This document shows positions 45,730 to 54,203 of a DNA stretch of 64,000 nucleotides, one piece after another. Both the position numbers and the translations under genes were made by a program. Below the pieces are notes generated by a model, which made no database searches, was not told where the DNA came from, and saw nothing but the letters and a program-made list of their open reading frames with translations. How positions within the stretch are numbered: position 1 is the stretch's first letter; every line of letters starts with the position of its first letter. The stretch spans positions 7,029,001-7,093,000 of the forward strand of contig NZ_CP054698.1 of assembly GCF_014023275.1 (NCBI RefSeq), read 5' to 3'. The DNA comes from Nostoc edaphicum CCNP1411. Its GTDB lineage: Bacteria; Cyanobacteriota; Cyanobacteriia; Cyanobacteriales; Nostocaceae.

Positions 45730-46368
45730 ATGGCTCTCCGTCTAGGTGACACAGTACCCAACTTTACGCAAGCCTCAACACACGGCGACATCGATTTTTA
45801 CCAATGGGCAGGTGACAGCTGGGTTGTGCTGTTCTCTCACCCTGCTGATTTTACACCTGTTTGTACAACAGAACTTGGCACAGTTGCCAAGCTCAAACCA
45901 GAATTTGACAAGCGCAATGTCAAAGCGATCGCACTCAGCGTTGATGACGTAGAATCTCACAAAGGCTGGGTGGGAGACATTGAAGAAACTCAAAGCACCA
46001 CTCTTAACTACCCGATTTTGGCAGATGCAGATCGCAAGGTTGCCGATCTGTACGACATGATCCACCCCAATGCTAATGCGGCTGTGACGGTGCGATCGGT
46101 TTTTGTGATTGACCCCAATAAAAAACTCCGTCTCTCTTTCACCTATCCTCCCAGTACAGGACGTAACTTTGATGAACTTTTGCGGGTAATTGATTCTCTG
46201 CAATTGACTGATAATTACAGCGTGGCGACACCAGCTGACTGGAAAGATGGAGAGGATGTTGTAATTGTCCCCTCACTAAAAGATCCAGAAGTACTCAAAG
46301 AGAAATTCCCTAAAGGTTACGAGGAAATCAAACCCTATCTGCGGATGACTCCTCAGCCTAACAAGTAA
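45730..46368 (+). CDS. 1-Cys peroxiredoxin (Prx6 type)
   Basis: A 212-residue thiol peroxidase that reduces hydrogen peroxide and organic peroxides. The peroxidatic Cys is in DFTPVCTTELG near residue 45, followed by SVDDVESHKGW and the long C-terminal domain (PSLKDPEVLKEKFPKGY) of Prx6 enzymes. No resolving Cys is evident, as in the 1-Cys group. Its own promoter should lie in the 220 bp upstream. A bidirectional hairpin terminator follows. Confidence 0.95.
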   Translation: MALRLGDTVPNFTQASTHGDIDFYQWAGDSWVVLFSHPADFTPVCTTELGTVAKLKPEFDKRNVKAIALSVDDVESHKGWVGDIEETQSTTLNYPILADADRKVADLYDMIHPNANAAVTVRSVFVIDPNKKLRLSFTYPPSTGRNFDELLRVIDSLQLTDNYSVATPADWKDGEDVVIVPSLKDPEVLKEKFPKGYEEIKPYLRMTPQPNK

Positions 46369-46388
46369 ATCTGAGAATAATTTTTGAT

Positions 46389-46434
46389 AAAAAAGCAAGG
46401 ACGTAAAGTTATAACTTGGCGTCTTTGCTTTTTT
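46389..46434. terminator. Bidirectional Rho-independent terminator
   Basis: AAAAAAGCAAGGACG pairs with CGTCTTTGCTTTTTT around a 16-base loop. A-run and T-run flank the stem, so it can stop transcription from both sides. It follows the peroxiredoxin gene. Confidence 0.75.
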
Positions 46435-46439
46435 GCGTG

Positions 46440-46665
46440 AGAATACAATATTCCTTGTTTTACCGCAAGTCTGAGAAAGTTTTAAACCGTGCTAATCGCA
46501 AAAAGTCCAAGAAGTTCAGCACAGCAAGGAAGAAAGCCAAACTTCGACAATCTAAAAATTACCACAAAGCTAGAAATAGGTATGCCCGTAAGCATTTAAA
46601 AGTAAGTAGGCAACGAAAAGAGTATTGCATCTTATTAGCATACTCCGTCATCCAATCTAATGAAT
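46440..46665 (+). pseudogene. TnpB (IS605/IS1341-type) fragment
   Basis: This stretch encodes YRKSEKVLNRANRKKSKK, then ARNRYARKHLKVSRQRKEY and LAYSVIQSNEL. These match the basic central helices of IS605-family TnpB up to the point where full-length proteins continue with VAYEDL. Neither end of the element, nor TnpA, is present. The fragment runs straight into the 3' end of the convergent radical SAM gene. Confidence 0.72.
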
Positions 46666-47484
46666 TGGATAACGGGCTGGAATCCCTAGTGTGCTTTGGA
46701 TACGATTGGCAAAACTCTGCAATAGGTCAACTGATACATATTTGAGCGATCGCCCTAAATCAGAGTTTTCCGGGAGATGATTACCTCTTGCCTCCAAAGT
46801 ATGGGTTAGAGGTTTAGGACGGGTTGGCGTATTTAGCTGAATTTCATCTGGGCATAACATCTGCATCTGAGAAATGTATGTTTCTTGTTCTCGATCATTC
46901 CATTCGGTTAGTAGCATGGTTTGAATCGCTAGTCGTCCGGTATACATCCGGCGAAATTCTAATATCCCTGCCCAAAGGTGCATCAGGTCGAGATCGGATA
47001 GCGATCGGTTGACGAGATGGAACTGTCGAATACTGACAGCATCAAGTTTGACAGCGACCAGATCGGCGATCGCCAATGCTTCTCTAACCGACGCATTGAG
47101 AAGCAAACTTCCATTTGTCAATACCGCTATAGTCTTGTTTGTAAAGGCTTTAGCAGTTATTAAAATCTCTGCTAAATTTAATGCCAGTGTAGGTTCTCCG
47201 CTACCGCTTAACGTGACACAATCGATATCAGATGGCCTAAAGTATTGTAATTCTTGATGAATTTTTTGGGTAGGGACAAAGATCCGTCGATGAAGGCTTT
47301 GATGCTCAATTTTACCCAGTTGACAATATACACAGTTAAATGAACAGGTAGATACTGAACCAATTGGATCGATCCCTAGCGATCGCCCAAATCGCCAAGA
47401 CTGAACGGGGCCATAAACTGCCTTGAATGGGGTTGATGTGGCAACAATGGTATCTAACTGCTGTTGTGATATCTGATTATTCAT
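46657..47484 (-). CDS. Radical SAM protein (COG0731-like)
   Basis: A 275-residue radical SAM enzyme with the cluster motif CSFNCVYCQLG near residues 47-57, where three Cys hold the [4Fe-4S] cluster. SGSGEPTLALNLAEIL and VAVKLDAVS follow in the barrel. Such proteins are annotated only generally and the substrate is unknown. It starts 4 bp after a small membrane-protein gene, and a GAAGAG purine run precedes its ATG. The C-terminus borders a transposase fragment, so slight truncation is possible. Confidence 0.87.
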   Translation of the reverse strand: MNNQISQQQLDTIVATSTPFKAVYGPVQSWRFGRSLGIDPIGSVSTCSFNCVYCQLGKIEHQSLHRRIFVPTQKIHQELQYFRPSDIDCVTLSGSGEPTLALNLAEILITAKAFTNKTIAVLTNGSLLLNASVREALAIADLVAVKLDAVSIRQFHLVNRSLSDLDLMHLWAGILEFRRMYTGRLAIQTMLLTEWNDREQETYISQMQMLCPDEIQLNTPTRPKPLTHTLEARGNHLPENSDLGRSLKYVSVDLLQSFANRIQSTLGIPARYPIH

Positions 47485-47488
47485 AAAT

Positions 47489-47689
47489 TTATACTCTTCC
47501 GATAATCTGAGAACGATTTGATAAATGGTTTAGCCATTGCCATCCTGCCCATCCAGCATTTCTCGCTCCCCTCGGCGCAAACCACAGCAAAAATCCTGTG
47601 AATGCTGCCAAACTCCAACTAATCAGTAAGGCGATGGCAATCACTGCTCGAACATAAGCTTTGGGATTAACTGGATGTCTGGGCTTCAT
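47489..47689 (-). CDS. Small membrane protein, DUF4405-like, perhaps truncated
   Basis: A 66-residue protein with one hydrophobic helix (AVIAIALLISWSLAAFTGFLL) followed by WFAPRGARNAGW and WLNHLSNRSQ, the beginning of the DUF4405-type pattern. In that family a WGxIHxW segment and further helices normally follow. Here the frame ends at IIGRV. A strong GGAGG ribosome site precedes the ATG, so it is expressed from the SQR-like gene's transcript. Confidence 0.65.
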   Translation of the reverse strand: MKPRHPVNPKAYVRAVIAIALLISWSLAAFTGFLLWFAPRGARNAGWAGWQWLNHLSNRSQIIGRV

Positions 47690-47728
47690 CTTGTTGAAAC
47701 CTCCGGTAAAGTAGAGGATTGATTTTCT

Positions 47729-49024
47729 TCATCCTTTGACCTGAATCAGTTGTGGGCTGGGAACAATCGGTTCAACCAGAGGCAGGCCGATCGCCCGAAA
47801 AGCCCAACGCTCAAACCAGGGAATCGTCCACCCCAGGCGCATTTTCGTCAGAAAATATTTCTCGAATCCTGTTTTCATCCAAGACACCCAGATGCCATTA
47901 AGGGTTAAAGCACGGTGGCGATGTCCTGTCTCATCCGGGAGAAGTGGATCGGCTAAAAACAGCGCTCCAGTATCGCCAAAATTAGCGAAGCAAACGGCCT
48001 GTAGAGTTGGTTTGATCTGATATCCAGAAATAACCCCTAATTCCAGGGCAATATTATGGGCAACAGCAAGGGCCATTTCTTCAGACATCAGCCCCACCTT
48101 GGGAGCGTCCGTAGGGATGGGGGTTTGCTCTATTGCTTTGAGTTGGGTGATCACTCCTACGGCGTAAATCGACTCAAAGTCAGGGTGACGATAGGTAGGC
48201 AATACAGGTATAAACCCCTTGGCATCAGTTAGCCCCGGTGCTTCACGCAGGAAGCGTGGGCCGCGAAACGGCGGCAAAACCATCACAAATTTAGCTGGAA
48301 TTCTCCGTCCATCAGCCAGATAAACCGCGTCAGGTTCAAAATGGGAAATGGCGGTATTTTCCATTAGCTCAATTTCCCGATCCGCCATGAATTTGCGGAT
48401 TAGCCACCGGGAGTTAGCCATACCGCCGATGCCTAGATGTCCGGCGTAGGGTTCTGAGGTAATGAAGGTAATCGGTATTTGCATTCGCAATTTCTTCTGC
48501 TTCAAAACGTGATGGATCAAGAAGGCAAATTCATAGGCGGGGCCAAAACAACTTGCTCCTGGTGCTGCACCCACTACAACCGGGCCTGGATCGTCTAAAA
48601 ATTTCTCCCACGCAACACCTGCCAACACAGCATGGTGCGGATTACAAACCGACTGGGTATAACCACCTTCTGGCCCTAATCCCGGTAGGGCATCCAGCAC
48701 TAGTTCTGGCCCCGTGGCAATGACGGCATAATCGTAGTCCAATGTTTGATTGCTCATCGTTATCTGACGAGACTTCGGATCAATGGCGGTGACGGCAGCA
48801 TGAATAAACTCAATACCATGCTGAGGAACAATCTTGGCTAAATCTAATTGAATGCGATCGAGGGACTTTAACCCCAATCCGACCCAAGGTAACGAAGGAA
48901 CAAATGTAAACTTTGGTTGATTAGAAATTAGTATAATCTGATGTTTACGCGGCAGTATATGCCTCAGTTCATAAGCAGCAGGCAATCCTCCCAGTCCAGC
49001 ACCAATGACAACAACACGAGCCAT
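47729..49024 (-). CDS. sqr: Sulfide:quinone oxidoreductase-like flavoprotein
   Basis: About 431 residues. The FAD-binding GAGLGGLPAAYEL is at the N-terminus, with KFTFVPSLPW and a second nucleotide-binding block. The three Cys expected of sulfide:quinone reductases are present, in SVCNP, APGASCFGPAYEF and QAVCFANFGD. The enzyme would oxidise sulfide to polysulfide or persulfide and pass electrons to plastoquinone at the membrane. ATG at 49024 after AGGAG is chosen over an upstream ATG at 49087. A palindromic operator lies at 49140. The exact SQR type is not assigned. Confidence 0.85.
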   Translation of the reverse strand: MARVVVIGAGLGGLPAAYELRHILPRKHQIILISNQPKFTFVPSLPWVGLGLKSLDRIQLDLAKIVPQHGIEFIHAAVTAIDPKSRQITMSNQTLDYDYAVIATGPELVLDALPGLGPEGGYTQSVCNPHHAVLAGVAWEKFLDDPGPVVVGAAPGASCFGPAYEFAFLIHHVLKQKKLRMQIPITFITSEPYAGHLGIGGMANSRWLIRKFMADREIELMENTAISHFEPDAVYLADGRRIPAKFVMVLPPFRGPRFLREAPGLTDAKGFIPVLPTYRHPDFESIYAVGVITQLKAIEQTPIPTDAPKVGLMSEEMALAVAHNIALELGVISGYQIKPTLQAVCFANFGDTGALFLADPLLPDETGHRHRALTLNGIWVSWMKTGFEKYFLTKMRLGWTIPWFERWAFRAIGLPLVEPIVPSPQLIQVKG

Positions 49025-49139
49025 AATAACGACTCCTAAAGGTAATTTCTCAAGTTGAGTTTTTAACCAATGCCTTTTTACTCCCATCTTTATTCAAAAG
49101 AGTTTTAGGCGGGGTTTGAATTTAAAATAACACGATTAC

Positions 49140-49157
49140 ATTACTATATAGTAATAT
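49140..49157. promoter_or_regulatory. Palindromic operator upstream of the SQR-like gene
   Basis: ATTACTATATAGTAAT is a perfect 16-bp palindrome, followed by AT. Seventeen of 18 bases recur upstream of the persulfide dioxygenase gene at 63081. AT-rich palindromes of this sort suit ArsR/SmtB-type repressors (BigR/SqrR class), but no such regulator gene is in the window. Confidence 0.6.
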
Positions 49158-49236
49158 TGTTGGTAAACTGAAACGTTTGAAAATTTGCCAAGCGATCGCA
49201 ACTCCTGATTTCATCAGCCTGACTAAGTGGGGTAAG

Positions 49237-50232
49237 TCAATTAATTATGGCGTTGAATATGTAGCCGATGCTGATAATGCCAATGGTCATTAACCCGACA
49301 AATACGGCTAATAATTGGGGTCGTAGCACTTTTTTGAGAATCACCATTTCAGGAAGAGATAGTGCTGTTACCGCCATCGTGAAGGCTAAAACTGTACCCA
49401 TAGGCATTCCTTTATTTACTAAAGCTTCAGTAATTGGCATTACACCCGCAATATTTGCATAGAGTGGAACACCCAAAATTACTGCGATCGGCACTGCAAA
49501 AGGATTATTCGCACCTGCATATTGAGTAATAAAATCTGTCGGCACATAACCATGAATCCCTGCACCGATCGCAATTCCACCCACCACATAAAGCCACACC
49601 GATCGCACAATTTCGCTGGATTGGAATCTGCCTTGCTCAAATCTTTGTCCCCAGGTTAACGCCACTGGTTCTAGGGTGTCTTCATCTTCTAGAGGCATTG
49701 TTTGACGAGATTTTTGCAGTTCCCAAACAAATGGTTCCACCCATTTTTCTAATTTTAGGAGTCCGATGATATATCCAGAGGCGATCACTAAACCCACGCC
49801 AAAGCCGATGTAGATCAGCGTCACCTTTAACCCAAACAATCCCCAGAGAAGGATAACAGCAACCTCATTTACCATTGGCGCTGCCATCAGATAAGAAAAG
49901 GTCACGCCTAGAGGTACACCTGCTTCCAAAAAGCCGATAAACAAAGGAACGGCAGAGCAAGAACAGAATGGTGTAACTATTCCTACCATTGCCGCCAAAA
50001 TATTTCCTGCAAAAGTACGCTTTCCTTCTAGCAAAGAACGAACGCGTTCTGGTTCTAAAAAGCTTTGAAATGTCCCAACAATGAAGCTAATTACAATCAG
50101 TAATGTTAAGACTTTTGGCACATCGTAAAGAAAGAAGTGCAGACTTGATCCTAAATGCGATGAAATCGACAATCCCAATTGGGTGACAATCTGAGTTGCC
50201 AACCAATCAAACGGATAAAAAGCATCGAACAT
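49237..50232 (-). CDS. Permease of the ArsP/DUF318 family
   Basis: A 331-residue inner-membrane permease with about eight hydrophobic helices and two inverted repeats. The signature TPFCSCSAVPLFIGFLEAG lies in one re-entrant region and GVPLYANIAGVMPI in the other. Family members move organoarsenicals or metals, or are found beside sulfur genes; the Cys pair suggests a thiophilic substrate. It lies 12 bp after a thioredoxin-like gene. Substrate is not assigned. Confidence 0.85.
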   Translation of the reverse strand: MFDAFYPFDWLATQIVTQLGLSISSHLGSSLHFFLYDVPKVLTLLIVISFIVGTFQSFLEPERVRSLLEGKRTFAGNILAAMVGIVTPFCSCSAVPLFIGFLEAGVPLGVTFSYLMAAPMVNEVAVILLWGLFGLKVTLIYIGFGVGLVIASGYIIGLLKLEKWVEPFVWELQKSRQTMPLEDEDTLEPVALTWGQRFEQGRFQSSEIVRSVWLYVVGGIAIGAGIHGYVPTDFITQYAGANNPFAVPIAVILGVPLYANIAGVMPITEALVNKGMPMGTVLAFTMAVTALSLPEMVILKKVLRPQLLAVFVGLMTIGIISIGYIFNAIIN

Positions 50233-50244
50233 AACTTTGCCTCT

Positions 50245-50487
50245 TTAACGCTGCAATAAAGGCTGAATTTGTTCTGCACTGATTACTTGACCTTTGCTGA
50301 CAACTTTGCCATTGATTGTCATGGCGGGAGTAGACATCACACCTCGTTTAGCAATTTCGATTGGGTCGGTAATATGTGAAACTTCAGCATTTAAATTCAG
50401 ATTTGCCACAGCTTCTTTAGCATTTGCCTCTAACTGTTGGCACTTTTTGCAGCCTGTACCCAAAATTTCAATCTTGATGGCATTCAT
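50245..50487 (-). CDS. Thioredoxin-like small redox protein (TM0996/MTH895 type)
   Basis: An 80-residue protein with GTGCKKCQQLEANAKEAV, giving the CxxC redox centre near residues 13-16, and MSTPAMTINGKVV with the cis-Pro. These tiny thioredoxin-like proteins are regularly found beside ArsP/DUF318 permeases. It probably delivers or reduces the permease's thiol-reactive cargo. Confidence 0.88.
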   Translation of the reverse strand: MNAIKIEILGTGCKKCQQLEANAKEAVANLNLNAEVSHITDPIEIAKRGVMSTPAMTINGKVVSKGQVISAEQIQPLLQR

Positions 50488-50521
50488 GATATAACTCCTT
50501 TTTTATATTCTCTAATTCAAT

Positions 50522-50971
50522 TCAGTTAACTGCCAGATTCTCTTTTTTGTTTTGCTCAAAGTAAGTATGAGCAAAACTTCCTAGAGGACAGTTTGGCTTC
50601 TGTTCAATTCCCAAAGTCTGAAATTGTTCAAGATATTGCGCCTCTGTCCAGCCTTCTTGTTCTGCCAATACCAATAAGGTAAATACCCCCGCCCGTAATC
50701 CAGAGGCACAGCGAGTAAAAATCGGTTGGGGAGATGCTTTCACCGCTTGTTTAAAGGCTTCTAGTGTGTCGATGGTCAAATTTTTGGGTGAAACGGGAAC
50801 ACTGACATATTCTAAAGCCTGTTCTTTCACCATTGACGCATCAAGCTGATTTCCTTCAGCCGCAGGACACAAATCAATGATAGTCTTGTAGCCTTTTTGA
50901 GCAATTTCTTGCAAAGCTTCAGTCTCAGCAATAGAACCAATGGCTAAGTTATTGGTAACGATTTTAAACAT
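50522..50971 (-). CDS. DUF442 / Blh N-terminal phosphatase-like protein
   Basis: A 149-residue protein with the CxxGxR loop of protein-tyrosine-phosphatase folds (TRCASGLRAG near 87-95). N-terminal LAIGSIAETEALQEIAQKGYKTIIDLCP matches DUF442. In Blh proteins this domain is fused to a persulfide-dioxygenase-type metallo-hydrolase; here it is a separate gene, and the hydrolase lies at 62347. It may act as a sulfurtransferase in persulfide removal. Confidence 0.88.
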   Translation of the reverse strand: MFKIVTNNLAIGSIAETEALQEIAQKGYKTIIDLCPAAEGNQLDASMVKEQALEYVSVPVSPKNLTIDTLEAFKQAVKASPQPIFTRCASGLRAGVFTLLVLAEQEGWTEAQYLEQFQTLGIEQKPNCPLGSFAHTYFEQNKKENLAVN

Positions 50972-51053
50972 TTTCGATTTGTAAGGTTAAGTGATCAATG
51001 TCAAAATGAGCATGAAGTGCTTCACAGGTGTTGGTGAGAAAGCGATCGCCTGA

Positions 51054-51470
51054 TTATTTTGCAGTCAAAGGGATTGTTTCCTGATTGCACCCACACTCAT
51101 GGTCATTTCCCGCTTCATGGTCATGGGCATGATCATGTTCTTCTGGCGTACTGACCACCAGGGAACCTGCAAGATATGCCGTAACGGTTTTATCCGGGTC
51201 AGTTTCAGAGGTAATGATGGGCTGAATCCCCTTAGATTCCAGGCGATGTGCTAACCCACGTCCCATACTGCCGCTAATCAGGACTTGCACTGTATCTAGT
51301 GGATGAGAGTCTTTCGGGGAACTCTCGTGAAAACTCTGGTCTTTGGTGAGTTGTAACACCTGCTTGTTTTGAATGGTGGTGTCGTCCACGTCGTAGATCC
51401 AGAATTTCTGGCAGCGTCCGAGATGGGCAGTCACATTGGTCTGGTTTTGGCTAGAAACAGCAATTTTCAT
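51054..51470 (-). CDS. NifX/NifB-like dinitrogenase-cofactor-binding-family protein with His-rich tail
   Basis: A 138-residue protein. Residues 1-110 have the NifX-like fold (MKIAVSSQNQTNVTAHLGRC, then VQVLISGSMGRGLAHRLESKGI). The last 30 residues are His-, Asp- and Cys-rich (EEHDHAHDHEAGNDHECGC) and look like a metal-binding tail. Small orphan members occur outside nitrogenase clusters; here the context is sulfur and redox genes. A metal-buffering or Fe-S role is inferred. Confidence 0.83.
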   Translation of the reverse strand: MKIAVSSQNQTNVTAHLGRCQKFWIYDVDDTTIQNKQVLQLTKDQSFHESSPKDSHPLDTVQVLISGSMGRGLAHRLESKGIQPIITSETDPDKTVTAYLAGSLVVSTPEEHDHAHDHEAGNDHECGCNQETIPLTAK

Positions 51471-51521
51471 GAGCTTTCTGATTGGTTGAGTTTGAGAGGG
51501 TTGATTGACGATTTGGAATTG

Positions 51522-52058
51522 TTAGACCCACCAAGGCTTCTCCCCAGTCCGTGGATCGGTTTCTGTCCAGGGTGAGATCAAAATCCTATTGTCGATGACG
51601 GCAACATGGAAGATTTTGAGAGGGAGGGGAGCCGGTCCCCGTACTACAGTTCCGTCTGGCGCATAGCGAGAACCGTGACAGGGGCATTGGAACTGTTGAT
51701 CGTTCGGATTCCAGGGAAAGGTACAGCCTAAGTGGGTACAGTTATCAAGTATTCCAATGCTGTCTAGGGTGTGATCTTCCTTAACGATTAAGTAAGTGGG
51801 TTCACCGCCCAGACCTGCAACCAGCGCACGACTTCCTGGCACCTCTACCAAAATTTGTGCGGCTGGGATTGGGTTCCCCAACACATCTTTAGCAATAATG
51901 CCTCCTCCTGCCCCTGTTTTTTCTACTGGAGCAATAAAAAATTTGCCAGCAGGATAGAGCGCAACACCCGCAACGGCAGCAACAGTTGCTCCGGTAATAA
52001 AGTTGAGCAGTTGCCGTCTTGATAGGGATGGACTTTCGAGAGGAAGACTAGTGTCCAT
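51522..52058 (-). CDS. petC: Rieske iron-sulfur protein, PetC paralogue
   Basis: A 178-residue protein with an N-terminal twin-Arg motif (SRRQLLNF), one membrane helix and a Gly-rich hinge (GAGGGI). The cluster-binding motifs CTHLGC and CPCHGS come next, followed by the PWTETDPRTGEKPWW C-terminus typical of cytochrome b6f Rieske proteins. Several cyanobacteria hold extra PetC isoforms used under stress. Its position in a sulfide-linked operon suggests an isoform for sulfide or low-oxygen conditions, which is inference. No petA or petB is adjacent. Confidence 0.92.
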   Translation of the reverse strand: MDTSLPLESPSLSRRQLLNFITGATVAAVAGVALYPAGKFFIAPVEKTGAGGGIIAKDVLGNPIPAAQILVEVPGSRALVAGLGGEPTYLIVKEDHTLDSIGILDNCTHLGCTFPWNPNDQQFQCPCHGSRYAPDGTVVRGPAPLPLKIFHVAVIDNRILISPWTETDPRTGEKPWWV

Positions 52059-52093
52059 TATGGATCTCCTTAAGTGTTGATGAGTGAATCCCT

Positions 52094-52306
52094 TTAAAGT
52101 TGCTCATTGGGCTGGCTGGTTTGAATTCCCAGGAGGCTATAAAGACCGCAAAATCCTACTAAACCCGTTACCAGCAATACACCACCCGCAACAACTAGCC
52201 CAATCCCCAAGCCTGTGCCACTGTAAGGAAACAGTCCTAGATAAAACAACGCCGAAGCTAAAAGTAAGCGGATCAGACGATCAATTGAACCCACATTCGT
52301 TTTCAT
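52094..52306 (-). CDS. Small membrane protein, DUF2892 family
   Basis: A 70-residue protein: MKTNVGSIDRLIRLLLASAL, two transmembrane helices and VGFCGLYSLLGIQT, the standard DUF2892 pattern. Such proteins commonly stand beside or are fused to rhodaneses; a second copy is the C-terminal part of the protein at 61745. ATG at 52306 follows GGAG; the longer frame from 52366 lacks support. It is the first gene of a six-gene minus-strand operon down to 49237. Confidence 0.85.
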   Translation of the reverse strand: MKTNVGSIDRLIRLLLASALFYLGLFPYSGTGLGIGLVVAGGVLLVTGLVGFCGLYSLLGIQTSQPNEQL

Positions 52307-52414
52307 GGCTGAAATCTCCAATATTGAGCGGATTGCAAAACCTTGTTGCACGGCTACAAAAAGCAACTCTCAAGGTGATCGCAATTTTTTGTAACTTTAC
52401 GTTCATAGCATAAC

Positions 52415-52435
52415 CAATTAGTTATATAACAATAA
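52415..52435. promoter_or_regulatory. Weaker palindrome, possible diverged operator
   Basis: TTAGTTATATAACAATAA contains the perfect palindrome GTTATATAAC, a relative of the ACTATATAGT core found at 49140 and 63081. It lies about 115 bp before the DUF2892 start, a distance similar to that upstream of the SQR-like gene. Similarity is limited. Confidence 0.35.
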
Positions 52436-52647
52436 ATGTCTTTAGGAGGATGTTTTAACACTCTCGGTTTGGCTAGTTTAAATTAACTTAGAAAAAAGCT
52501 GAACGATTTATAAGTGACCTATTTTTATTACGTTTTACATCGAAGTTAATCAATTCGTTCAATTCATACAAGAAATAAACCAATAGGTTGTCAGGCTAAT
52601 AGTAGTCGCCAAAAATATTGAAGAAAAAACTACAGAGGGCTATTGAA

Positions 52648-53004
52648 ATGAGTACCCAAGATGATTCCCAAGATTCTATCCCGCAATATGATGCGCACAT
52701 CATTCCGGCTGAATCTGTCGCACGTCAGCATCGGGAAGGTAAGAACTTTGGTCATACCTCTCATGAAGAAGCTGACGGCACATTGAGCGAAGCAACGGAG
52801 GGTTACACGGTAGATAAAGAGGGATTGCTCAATAACTACCCGATTGAGCCAGAAATGTACGTCAATGTTCCTGGCGATAGGCAAGAGCAAGCAGCACAGG
52901 AAAAAGCAGAATATGCCCACCAGTTGCAGGAATTGTCTGAGGATGAGGACGGTAAACTGACCACAGAACATGATTGGCGGCACAAAGGTCCTGGCTTGAT
53001 TTAG
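52648..53004 (+). CDS. Conserved-looking hydrophilic protein of unknown function
   Basis: A 118-residue acidic, hydrophilic protein beginning MSTQDDSQDSIPQYDAHIIPAES. It contains GKNFGHTSHEEADGT and GYTVDKEGLLNNYPIEPEMY and has no membrane segment, Cys or recognisable domain. The composition suggests a soluble, partly disordered stress-related protein. I do not recognise a family. ATG at 52648 follows GAGGGC. It is divergent from the operon on its left. Confidence 0.68.
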   Translation: MSTQDDSQDSIPQYDAHIIPAESVARQHREGKNFGHTSHEEADGTLSEATEGYTVDKEGLLNNYPIEPEMYVNVPGDRQEQAAQEKAEYAHQLQELSEDEDGKLTTEHDWRHKGPGLI

Positions 53005-53038
53005 CGCACGCAAGAAATTCAACCAGGATAGGGAACTG

Positions 53039-53307
53039 ATGTTTATACCTCGCGGTTTTGGTGAATGCTCGATAACAACTAAACTAGGCAGAATGGTTTA
53101 TTACACGGCTCAAGGAGAACCGTGGGATGAATGGTAGATCAAAAGAAACATTAGTCTTTCTGCACGGCTTTGGTGGGGGTTCCTCCGCTTACAAATGGTC
53201 AAAAGTTTATCCAGCTTTCGCCCTCAGCCAATCAAATCTTGGCACCCGATTTGATTGGCTGGGGGCGATCGGGCTTATTCGCCAGATATTGCCCTCACTG
53301 GAGTAGA
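53039..53307 (+). pseudogene. Alpha/beta-hydrolase gene remnant
   Basis: Starting at an ATG with a good ribosome site (AGGATAGGGA), the sequence reads MFIPRGFGECS and VYYTAQGEPWDEW, then meets TAG at 53135. The +1 frame continues LVFLHGFGGGSSAYKWSKVYPAF. Another frame gives ILAPDLIGWGRS. Together these make the N-terminal third of an alpha/beta hydrolase (oxyanion HGFGGG). At least one stop and two frameshifts, and loss of the Ser and His regions, show that it is dead. Confidence 0.8.
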
Positions 53308-53393
53308 GGTTTAACTAGCCGGAGGTCACGATAGATAGATCCCGAACTAGACCTGACATGACGTATTCCATTCAATTCAGGAGCAAGAACCGA

Positions 53394-53550
53394 TGCACAA
53401 GTTATCTCAGAATGTTCTGAGCCTTGTACTGATGATCAGTGTCAGTCTGCTGCTGCTCAGTTGGAGTTAGGCGTTGGCGATTTGCGGGGCATGTATGCCG
53501 TTTTCATTCCCGATGATATCCAAAAAGCAATTCAAAAAGCTGTTAATTAG
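53394..53550 (+). pseudogene. Possible remnant of a small secreted protein
   Basis: MHKLSQNVLSLVLMISVSLL resembles a signal peptide but stops at 53470. Another frame continues to MYAVFIPDDIQKAIQKAVN just before the next gene. This could be a frameshifted small secreted protein. Nothing identifies the parent family. Confidence 0.35.
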
Positions 53551-53583
53551 TGATAATCCCAATTAAGTCAAAGAGTAGTGCAA

Positions 53584-54123
53584 ATGAAAACTGTTTTACA
53601 TTTTATCGGATCAACATTCATACTCGGAATGCTAGTTTGGGCGCTAACGATTAATCTGGCGATCGCTCCAGTTCAGGCTGCCATTCGCCAGTTAGAAGAA
53701 GCACCAGGGCAGACGGTCTACCAGTCGGAGGTTTACCAGTCTCGCCAAACGCTCAAGGATCAACAGGGCAATAGTTGGCAAGCGATCGCCTTCAAACGGA
53801 CTCATCCCGATCGAACAGCCACGATGTACTTGCGTCTCGTTGGGTTTCCAGGAACCGCAAACCTCGATCATTCGCGGTCACTCACCCTCATCGACTCGAT
53901 GGGCAAAACCTTCACTGCCGCAGATGTCTCCCAAGATATGTTCATGGATCAAGCCCAGGTGGGGGCGGATGCCGGAGAGTATGATTTACAGCCGATCTTG
54001 ATGCAGTTAGAATCGGCGATCCCGTTGCGGCTCGTCCTTCCAACCCTCGACCAATCAGAGATCACCCTGAATGTTTCTCCTAATGTGGTTGAAGAATGGC
54101 GATCGCTGACTGTTCAAAAGTAA
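53584..54123 (+). CDS. DUF3122 family protein, probably lumenal or periplasmic
   Basis: A protein of about 179 residues with a hydrophobic signal segment (residues 1-33, ending PVQAA) and the block QTVYQSEVYQSRQTLKDQQG, WQAIAFKRTHPD and MYLRLVGFPG that I associate with DUF3122. It has no catalytic motif. The function is unknown. The predicted export suggests a role in thylakoid lumen or periplasm. The ATG at 53584 is used; GTG at 53578 would add two residues. Confidence 0.75.
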   Translation: MKTVLHFIGSTFILGMLVWALTINLAIAPVQAAIRQLEEAPGQTVYQSEVYQSRQTLKDQQGNSWQAIAFKRTHPDRTATMYLRLVGFPGTANLDHSRSLTLIDSMGKTFTAADVSQDMFMDQAQVGADAGEYDLQPILMQLESAIPLRLVLPTLDQSEITLNVSPNVVEEWRSLTVQK

Positions 54124-54203
54124 TCTTTCTGCTTTCTGCAACTAAATAGCTATAAAGCAATGAATCGATTTTAAGATATACAAATACTTTGGAGATAAGC
54201 ATC

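Noticed and set aside
52630..53022. 130-codon minus-strand reading frame opposite the gene at 52648
   Set aside because: It has no ribosome site and its residues mirror the plus-strand gene, which has a good start and protein-like composition.
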